A DNA stretch of 64,000 nucleotides from Archangium sp. Its GTDB lineage: Bacteria; Myxococcota; Myxococcia; Myxococcales; Myxococcaceae. The position numbers were made by a program, and so were the translations under genes. Shown here piece by piece: positions 57,020-64,000 of the stretch. Under the pieces are notes generated by a model that saw only the letters and a program-made list of their open reading frames with translations, searched no databases and was not told where the DNA came from. The first letter of the stretch is position 1. Every line of letters begins with the position of its first letter. The DNA lies in the NCBI GenBank assembly GCA_030681645.1, contig JAUXRX010000018.1, forward strand, positions 248,001-312,000, in the 5' to 3' direction.

Positions 57020-57730
57020 TCAGTGACCCAGGTCCGACAACCCGAACTTGCCGTCACCGACCGTCGCCGCGGTGTCGATCGACTCCCACACCATCTCGCT
57101 GAAGCGCTGCGTGGCGATCTCGTTGCGCATCGTGATCTTCGCGGGCCGCTTGAGCCCGTTGCCGTAGTCCTTCACCTCGCTGAAGTCGGCCGAGCGCAAC
57201 ATCTTGCCGCTCGAGGTGAAGTACTCGCCGTGCACCGGCAGCCCCAGCGGCTCGCGCGTCACCCACAGCTTCACCGAGTCGTACGCGCTCTCCGTCGTCT
57301 TCGCCTTGAGCTCGATGAGCCACTGATCCGCCTTCTTCGGGTCTTCCTTCACCACCCCGTCGTAGTCGCGCGTGTAGTTGGCCCGCAGCACGTCGGCGTT
57401 GTTGAAGTCACCGCCCTGGAAGTTGTCGCGTGACGCCAGCCGCAGCGCCCGCTTCAGGTTCGGCATGTAGACCCAGAAGTTCTCGCCGTTGCGCAGCATC
57501 TCCTGCCCACGCACCGCCGCCGGTTCCTGGAACCAGATGCGCATCTTGTCGTCGACGCCCTTGAGGAAGGCCATCTTGTAGGTCCGCGTGCTGCCGTCGT
57601 CGCGGTGCGCCGTCATCAGCGCGACCGCCTTGAACGTCGGCGGCGCCATCACCGCGTCGTACTTCGCCAGCACGTCTTTCGTCGTCGGAGGTTCGGCGGT
57701 CAGCAACAGCGCGAGGAGGATCGAGGTCAT
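57020..57730 (-). CDS. LolA-like outer membrane lipoprotein-sorting protein
   Basis: 236 aa with a signal peptide (MTSILLALLLTAEP). The half-open beta-barrel pattern of the LolA-like family is clear: TFKAVALMTAHRDDGSTRTY, KMAFLKGVDDKMRIWFQEPA, GENFWVYMPNLKRALRLASR, DNFQGGDFNNADVLRANYTR and KLWVTREPLGLPVHGEYFTS. It would act in the periplasm as a carrier of a hydrophobic ligand between the FtsX-type permeases and the outer-membrane barrel, by analogy with Lol and related exporters. Confidence 0.85.
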   Translation of the reverse strand: MTSILLALLLTAEPPTTKDVLAKYDAVMAPPTFKAVALMTAHRDDGSTRTYKMAFLKGVDDKMRIWFQEPAAVRGQEMLRNGENFWVYMPNLKRALRLASRDNFQGGDFNNADVLRANYTRDYDGVVKEDPKKADQWLIELKAKTTESAYDSVKLWVTREPLGLPVHGEYFTSSGKMLRSADFSEVKDYGNGLKRPAKITMRNEIATQRFSEMVWESIDTAATVGDGKFGLSDLGH

Positions 57731-57751
57731 GAGGAGTTCCTTTCAGAGAAG

Positions 57752-58972
57752 TCAGGGAGAAGAGAGCGCTTCGACCGGCCGCATGCGCGCCGCGCGCAGG
57801 GCAGGGGAGACGGCCGCCAGCACGCTGCCGATGCAGGCCGAGCCCACCACGATGAACGGCACCGCCGGCAGCAGCGTGGGCATCATGCGGAAGTAGCCTT
57901 GGCCCGCGCCCATCGACACGGTGACGCCGCCGCCGCTGCGCGCCAGCTCGATCAACAGCACCGCCAGCCCCAGCCCCACCACCGCGCCCAGCGCCGCCTG
58001 CAGGAACGCCTCGAGCATGAACAGCCGCGCCACCATGCTGCGCGTCATGCCCACGGCCAGCAGCGTGCCGATCTCCCGGGTGCGCTCGAGCACGCTCATC
58101 AACAGCGTGTTGGCCACGCCGAAGAGCGCGATCAGCAGGAACACCAGCGACACCCCGCCGAGCACCGCCCGCTGCAGCAGGCGCGCGTCACGCAGCGCGG
58201 GCCGCAGCTGCTCCCAGGTCTGCACCTCGAACTCGGGGCCGAGTTCGACCCTCAGCGCCGCCGCCGTCGGGTCGATCAGGTTCACGTCCTTCACCGCGAT
58301 CACGTACTCGGTCACCTTGTTCTCCATGCCCAGCAGCGACTGGGCGAAGGCCAGCGGCACCGTCACCGCGCGCTTGCCTTCCATCGGGTTCTGCCCCGCC
58401 AGGATGCCGCGCGGCTCGAGATCGAGCGCGTTGTCGCGCCCTCCCAGCCCCTGCGCCTGCAGCATCAGCGGCACCCCGGGCTTCAGCGCGAGCGCACGGT
58501 TGAGCTCGAGCCCCACGTGCGCGCCGTTGCGATCGCCAGGCGCGAGCGGAGTGCCCTCGAGGTACAGGTCGACCTTCGGCAGCGCGTCGTGCACCGTGTC
58601 CGGATCCACCGCGGTGATGATGGCGATGGTGCCGCGGCTGCCGTTGGTGAGCAGCCCGTTGAAGGTGATGCGCGGGGTGAGCGCCTTCACGTTGGGAGTG
58701 GCGAGCAGCTTCGCCTCCACCGCGGGATCCCGGGTGAGGTGCAGGGCCAGGGGCTGGCGATCCCGCTTCTCGAAGTAGCCGGTGCGGTGCACCTGGATCG
58801 CGCCGACCCGCGACTCGATCGCCTCGGCCACCAGCGACTCGCCCACGCCCATCACGAAGCCCGAGAGCAGCAGGCTCATCGTCACGCCGAAGAAGAGCGC
58901 ACCGACGGTGATGGCCGAGCGGGCCTTCGCGCGGAACACGTTTCTCATCGCCAATCGCAAGAGCATGGTCAT
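57752..58972 (-). CDS. FtsX/MacB-type ABC permease (second)
   Basis: 406 aa. N-terminal helix (ARSAITVGALFFGVTMSLLL), a ~230-residue periplasmic MacB_PCD-like domain, then three helices with the FtsX signature (LIALFGVANTLLMSVLERTR and EIGTLLAVGMTRSMV). It has one large domain as in LolC/LolE. It is paired with the homologous gene at 59069-60298, so the transporter is probably a heterodimer with the ATPase at 54867. It lies 21 bp before the LolA-like gene. Confidence 0.88.
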   Translation of the reverse strand: MTMLLRLAMRNVFRAKARSAITVGALFFGVTMSLLLSGFVMGVGESLVAEAIESRVGAIQVHRTGYFEKRDRQPLALHLTRDPAVEAKLLATPNVKALTPRITFNGLLTNGSRGTIAIITAVDPDTVHDALPKVDLYLEGTPLAPGDRNGAHVGLELNRALALKPGVPLMLQAQGLGGRDNALDLEPRGILAGQNPMEGKRAVTVPLAFAQSLLGMENKVTEYVIAVKDVNLIDPTAAALRVELGPEFEVQTWEQLRPALRDARLLQRAVLGGVSLVFLLIALFGVANTLLMSVLERTREIGTLLAVGMTRSMVARLFMLEAFLQAALGAVVGLGLAVLLIELARSGGGVTVSMGAGQGYFRMMPTLLPAVPFIVVGSACIGSVLAAVSPALRAARMRPVEALSSP

Positions 58973-59068
58973 CCGTTTCTGTGTTGCTGGGTCACTACGC
59001 CTCGGCCAGGTCTCCGCTTCGCTCCGTCCTGTCTCGCGCGCCGTTCCGGCGCTACCGGCTCCGTTCCG

Positions 59069-60298
59069 TCAACGACCCGCGAGGGCCTGCACCGGGCGCA
59101 GCCGGCTCGCCCTGAAGGCGGGGTAGAGCGCGAAGACCACCGCGCCGGCGACGGCCGTGAACAACACGCCCGCGGTGAACCAGAAGGTGAGGAAGGGGAA
59201 GACCTCCATGCTCATGGTGGCGCTGGGCGGGGTGAAGGTGATGCCCTTGCGCGCGAGCACCGTGGTGAGAATGAGCATCAACCCGAGGCCTCCGCCTGCG
59301 CCCAGCAGCCCCAGCACCAGCGCCTCGAGCAGGAACAGCGTCATCACGCTGCCCCGCGTCAGCCCCACCGCCATCATGGTGCCGACCTCGCGGGTGCGCT
59401 CGAGCACGCTCATGAGCATGGTGTTGGCCACGCCCAGCAGCATCAGCATCACGAAGACGACCGAGACGATCACCGAGATGGCGTCCTGGATGCCCATGAT
59501 GGTCTTCCGCTCGGGCGCGAGCTCGTTCCACGCGTGCACCTCGAACTCGGGCCCCAGCGCGGTGCGCAGGCCGGCGGCGATCTCAGGCAGGCGCTTCACG
59601 TCGTCCACGGCCACCGCCAGCTCGGTGACGCGGCCTTCCATGCGCAGCAGCCGCTGCGCCAGGCCCAGCGGCACCACGGCGATCTTCATCTCGCCCGGCA
59701 TCATCGCGCGCATGGCGCCGCCCACCTTCGCCAGTTCGCCGTTGAGCGAGCCGTCGCGATCGGGCGCCAGCAACACCGCTTCCGCCTCGCGCTTCGCTCC
59801 GAACGCCGCCGCGAGCGCGTCGCCCAGCACCACGTGGCTCTCGTCGAGCACCGTGCCCTCGGTGAAGAGCTTCGGGCGCTGCGGGGTCACCCCCGGCTCG
59901 AGCGTGGGGTCGATCGCGACCGCCGCGAAGAAGAGCGCCTCGGGCTCCTCCTCGCCTTCGGGAACGGAGAGCGTCATCGTGCCCGCGAACTGAATGCGCG
60001 GCGCCACCGCGGTGACGCCCTTCACCGAGCGCACCTTCGAGAGCATCGCGTCGTCGGCCACGAAGTCCATCGACAGCGGCGTCGACATCACGTTCGCCAG
60101 GTAGCCGGTGCGGTGAATCTGCAGCGCGCCCAGGGTGGTCTCGATGCTGCCCTTGATGATGTTGCCCTGCAGGCCGTTGAGCACCCCCCGAATGGTGCCC
60201 ACGGCCGCCACGCCGATGGCCACCGCCGCCAGGGTGATCAACGTTCGTCGGCGATTGCGCAGCACGTTGCGGAAGGCCATCGAGAGGAGGGGGTTCAT
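59069..60298 (-). CDS. FtsX/MacB-type ABC permease (first)
   Basis: 409 aa, similar in layout to the downstream permease: ALQIHRTGYLANVMSTPLSM parallels AIQVHRTGYFEKRDRQPLAL, and MLLGVANTMLMSVLERTREV parallels the other FtsX motif, so the two arose by duplication. It is the first gene of the minus-strand cluster. Its start is 139 bp from the divergent histidine kinase gene, and that gap holds a tandem CCGACAGGTG repeat that may control one or both sides. Confidence 0.88.
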   Translation of the reverse strand: MNPLLSMAFRNVLRNRRRTLITLAAVAIGVAAVGTIRGVLNGLQGNIIKGSIETTLGALQIHRTGYLANVMSTPLSMDFVADDAMLSKVRSVKGVTAVAPRIQFAGTMTLSVPEGEEEPEALFFAAVAIDPTLEPGVTPQRPKLFTEGTVLDESHVVLGDALAAAFGAKREAEAVLLAPDRDGSLNGELAKVGGAMRAMMPGEMKIAVVPLGLAQRLLRMEGRVTELAVAVDDVKRLPEIAAGLRTALGPEFEVHAWNELAPERKTIMGIQDAISVIVSVVFVMLMLLGVANTMLMSVLERTREVGTMMAVGLTRGSVMTLFLLEALVLGLLGAGGGLGLMLILTTVLARKGITFTPPSATMSMEVFPFLTFWFTAGVLFTAVAGAVVFALYPAFRASRLRPVQALAGR

Positions 60299-60370
60299 GA
60301 CCCGGGGCCGTAGAGCACGGGGAATGCCAACGCCCTTCCCCTCGGAGCCGCGCCTCGAACCGTCGGAGGC

Positions 60371-60403
60371 CCGACAGGTGCGGTGTCGGCTTTCCGACAG
60401 GTG
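60371..60403. promoter_or_regulatory. Tandem CCGACAGGTG repeats in the kinase/ABC divergent region
   Basis: CCGACAGGTG occurs at 60371-60380 and 60394-60403, exactly 23 bp apart. A small inverted pair GTCGG/CCGAC lies across the second copy. Spacing near two helical turns suggests a dimeric regulator site. Confidence 0.5.
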
Positions 60404-60436
60404 ACGGCCTGCCCGGGGAAGTGCACTCTTGCGCCC

Positions 60437-61740
60437 GTGAAGCCAGAGGGAGTGGAGAGCCTCAGCCTCGAGGAAGTCGAAGAAGCCGCCCTGGAGACCC
60501 TCTTCCAGAAGGGGGTGCAGCTGCGGCTCTACTTCGCCCCCTTCGTCTTCCTGGCGGTGATGTCGCTGCTCGCGTGGGATCCCGCTCCGTGGCGGCTATG
60601 GGTGGTGGTCTTCGGCGTCACCCTCGCCCTCGCGCGCCTGAGCTTCGAGTTCCTCCGCGTGCGCCGCGATGGTTTCCAGCGCACCCGCCTCTCCACCCTG
60701 CTGCCGGTGCCGGCGACGCTGCTGCTGCTGGTGGTGTCCTCGTCGGGCGGGCTCGACAGCCCCATCTTCGTGATGCTGCCGCTGGTCACCGTCTTCCTCT
60801 GTCTCTTTCTCCGCCCCGTCTACGGGCTCATCTTCTCCATCGTCTCCACCGTGCTGGTGTGGATGCTGGCCGTGGTGGCGTGGAACGAGTGGGTGCCCAC
60901 CCTCATCCCCGCGGTGTTCGGTGGGGGGCCGCGGGTGCCCGGCACCGCGGTGCTCCTCTTCACCCGCGCCACCTTCCACACCCTGGCGCTGCTCTGGGCG
61001 GCGCTGGTGGGCTGGGTGATGCGCCGCGGCTTTCAGGCCGCCATCCAGCGGGCCCTCGACGCGCGCGACGAGCTGCTGGTCAGCCACGAAGAGTCGACCC
61101 GCACCCTCACCACCCTGGCGGCGGAGATCGCCCACGAGCTGAAGAACCCGCTCGCGTCGGTGAAGGGCCTGGCCGCGCTGGTCGATCGCGACGCGCAGGG
61201 CAAGGAGAAGGAGCGCCTCACCGTGCTCCGCCGCGAGGTCGATCGCATGCAGGAGATCCTCGAGTCGTTCTTGAACTTCAGCCGCCCCCTGGTGCCCCTC
61301 GACGTCGCGCCGGTGCGCCTGGCCGAGGTGGTGGAGCAGGTCGCGGCGCTCCACGAGGGCGTGGCGCGTGAGCGCGGGGTCACCGTGCGGCTCGACGCGA
61401 GGCCCGACGTGACGGTGAAGGCCGATGGGCGCAAGCTCAAGCAGGTGATCATCAACCTGATGCAGAACGCGCTCGACGTGACGCCGTCCGGCGGCGCGGT
61501 GGACGTGGTGGTCGGCCCCGACGGCGGCGGCGCGAAGGTCTCGGTGATGGACCGGGGGCCCGGCGTGAAAGACCCCGAGCGCGTCTTCGACCCCGGCGTC
61601 ACCTCCAAGGAGAACGGCAACGGCCTGGGCCTCACCATTTCCCGGCTGCTGGCGAGGCAGCACGGGGGCGACGTCAGGCTCAGCGCGCGCGACGGGGGCG
61701 GGACGATCGCCCTGCTCACCCTGCCCGGAGCGCCGCCCCC

Positions 61741-61744
<4 letters not shown>
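60437..61744 (+). CDS. Sensor histidine kinase, NtrB-like
   Basis: 435 aa, GTG start chosen as the frame upstream is not helical. Residues ~28-195 have about five or six membrane helices (LYFAPFVFLAVMSLLAW, LLPVPATLLLLVVSSSGG, VYGLIFSIVSTVLVWMLAVV, LALLWAALVGWVM). The phosphoacceptor box is EIAHELKNPLASVKGLAALV (His 233). The HATPase motifs are LMQNALDVTPSGG, VMDRGPGVKD and GNGLGLTISRLLARQHGG. Its stop overlaps the response regulator start (GTGA), so they are a cognate pair. The signal is unknown, possibly an envelope condition given the divergent exporter. Confidence 0.9.
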
Positions 61745-63111
<1,367 letters not shown>

Positions 63112-63135
63112 AGCGCTCGGGCACGCTACTCTCCC

Positions 63136-63221
63136 GGTCGGTTGCTGTGATCTCCGTCGAGCCGCCGAGCCCACGAAGAAACAGCGCCCTCGGCGGCTCG
63201 ACGGCATCACAGCAACCGACC
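63136..63221. repeat. 86-nt long inverted repeat
   Basis: The arms pair over 16 bp (GGTCGGTTGCTGTGAT) and then 15 bp (CGTCGAGCCGCCGAG), with only CTC against GC unpaired between them. The loop is 19 nt. It lies between the response regulator stop and the TetR start, with no T-run. It could be a MITE-like element, a folded RNA 3' end or a processing site. Confidence 0.75.
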
Positions 63222-63240
63222 TCAGGGATACGCTGGCCCG

Positions 63241-63834
63241 GTGAGCACCCCGCGAAGACCCACCGAAGAGCGACGCCAGCAGATCGCCGAGGCCGCGCTG
63301 CGCATCATCAGCGGCAAGGGCGTGCACCGCCTCACCGCGCAGGAGCTGGGCCGCGAGGTGGGCATCGCCGACGGCACCATCTTCCGCCACTTCAAGGACA
63401 AGGCGGAGATCGTCCGCGCCGCCATCGCGCACCTCGAGGGCGTGCTCTTCACCAACTTCCCCCCGGCCGCGGAAGATCCACTCGAGCGGCTGCAGAGCTT
63501 CTTCGAGGGCCGCCTCACCCTGGTGCAGCGCATGCCGTCGGTCTTCCTGGCCGCCTTCAGCGATCGCCTCGAGGAAGCCGCCGGCGAGGAGGCCGGGGTC
63601 GTTCGCTCGATCATCGAGCGCTCTCAGGCCTTCGTGCGCCAGTGCCTCGTCGAGGCCCAGGAGCGCGGCCAGATCGACCCCCGGCTCTCCCCTGAAGCCC
63701 TCACCCTGGTGGTGATCGGCACCCTCCAGGCGTCCGCCTTTGCTCACCGCAGGTCGGGTGGAAAGAGTAAGATGGACCCTCGCATCGCATGGCAAACCAT
63801 TGAAATCATGCTGACGTCGACCGCCAGAAAGTAG
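63241..63834 (+). CDS. TetR-family repressor
   Basis: 197 aa, GTG start. N-terminal HTH IAEAALRIISGKGVHRLTAQ, ELGREVGIADGTIFRHFKDK, then a helical ligand-binding/dimer domain of usual length. It is followed by a perfect operator-like palindrome (63847-63870) over the promoter of the next gene, a lipoprotein cut by the window edge. TetR upstream of an efflux-type operon is the common arrangement. The ligand is unknown. Confidence 0.9.
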   Translation: MSTPRRPTEERRQQIAEAALRIISGKGVHRLTAQELGREVGIADGTIFRHFKDKAEIVRAAIAHLEGVLFTNFPPAAEDPLERLQSFFEGRLTLVQRMPSVFLAAFSDRLEEAAGEEAGVVRSIIERSQAFVRQCLVEAQERGQIDPRLSPEALTLVVIGTLQASAFAHRRSGGKSKMDPRIAWQTIEIMLTSTARK

Positions 63835-63846
63835 ATTATCAATCGC

Positions 63847-63877
63847 GCTTGCAAGTAAGTACTTGCAAGCCTACAAA
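63847..63877 (+). promoter_or_regulatory. Promoter with TetR operator for the gene at 63906
   Basis: An 11-bp-arm palindrome, GCTTGCAAGTA and TACTTGCAAGC around AG, lies at 63847-63870. It covers a possible -35 TTGCAA (63849-63854) and abuts a -10 TACAAA (63872-63877) with a 17-bp spacer. Binding by the TetR protein encoded just upstream would block the polymerase. Confidence 0.75.
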
Positions 63878-63905
63878 TGCGGGGTCCCTCGAAAAGGAAC
63901 CCGCC

Positions 63906-64000
63906 ATGTCGCTTCCCCCCCGCTTCCCCCTCCTCGCCATCGCAGCCGCGCTGGGCCTGGGCGCCTGTGCCGGCGTGTCCAAAGGCGTCGCCCCGGCTGC
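63906..64000 (+). CDS. Lipoprotein, N-terminal part (3' partial)
   Basis: The window ends after 31 codons. Ribosome site AAGGA at 63894-63898. The signal PLLAIAAALGLGACAGVSKG has a lipobox (LGAC). As the first gene under a TetR operator it is likely an efflux component, such as a membrane-fusion or outer-membrane factor, but the visible part cannot confirm this. Confidence 0.7.
   Translation, partial: MSLPPRFPLLAIAAALGLGACAGVSKGVAPA

Noticed and set aside
58973..59068. Additional gene or repeat between the two permease genes
   Set aside because: The 96-bp gap has CGTTCCGGCGCTAC-like sequence that resembles intergenic filler but no second copy in the window.
57605..60313. 902-codon open frame antisense to the permease genes
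   Set aside because: Arg/His-rich composition and no domain; the minus strand carries two clear FtsX permeases there.

Overview
The window is high-GC chromosomal DNA (roughly two-thirds G+C by eye) from a delta-type proteobacterium, almost certainly a member of the Myxococcota. The indicators are a MYXO-CTERM sorting tail with an Asp-Ala-Gly spacer (gene ending at 1086), many small lipoproteins with Cys-rich or MopE-like DCDG motifs, FG-GAP surface proteins, PilZ proteins, NtrC-type sigma-54 activators and a clade II (Sec-exported) nitrous oxide reductase. Most genes sit in short operons with 1-4 base ATGA, GTGA or TGATG overlaps. The genus cannot be fixed from this sequence.

Left part (1-24 kb). 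After the partial surface protein come a SIS / cytochrome c / membrane-protein operon, an ADP-ribosylglycohydrolase, a DUF7151-type lectin-like lipoprotein, a geranylgeranyl-reductase-family flavoprotein, an RhlE-type helicase, a decayed LamG-like gene, a biotin-dependent acyl-CoA carboxylase beta subunit with a TPR protein, a PAP2 phosphatase and several lipoproteins. Near 19 kb lie two overlapping tiny genes of unknown role. They precede ahcY, whose upstream neighbour is an ArsR-methyltransferase fusion of the SahR type. That regulator carries an imperfect palindrome between its own putative -35 and -10.

Middle part (24-40 kb). This holds a pentameric ligand-gated ion channel homologue, a lipoprotein with a clear terminator, an MlaC-like protein, metK, a PilZ protein containing dispersed repeats, uppP, a CoA-type Nudix hydrolase, a STAND-like TPR protein with a degenerate P-loop, a soluble transhydrogenase (sthA) overlapping a Mesh1-like HD hydrolase, a LysR/metallo-hydrolase divergon, a second PilZ protein and a DUF3494 ice-binding-type adhesin. 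The following ~800 bp holds no recognisable gene but has a tandem pair of 15-bp palindromes.

Nitrous oxide reduction region (40.7-53.3 kb). On the minus strand, in order of transcription, are a sigma-54 activator with an N-terminal four-Cys motif, a hemerythrin, nosZ, a cytochrome c lipoprotein, nosD, nosF, nosL and nosY. On the plus strand, divergent from the activator, are a small membrane protein of a type found in nos loci and an NnrS-like membrane protein. Sigma-54 (-24/-12) promoter matches lie in front of nosZ, the small membrane protein and a fasciclin gene, suggesting a local regulon.

Right part (53.4-64 kb). A tRNA-Phe carries a 48-bp direct duplication of its 3' half about 950 bp away. 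Between the copies is a truncated, frameshifted darG (DarTG antitoxin) remnant, so this is a worn-down tRNA-integrated island. Beyond it lie an ABC exporter cluster (ATPase, beta-barrel, LolA-like protein, two FtsX-type permeases), a divergent histidine kinase / NtrC-type regulator pair, an 86-nt inverted repeat, and a TetR gene with a perfect palindromic operator over the promoter of a lipoprotein gene cut by the right edge. Three families of short dispersed repeats are scattered through the window, and some copies lie inside coding sequences (nosD, pilZ).
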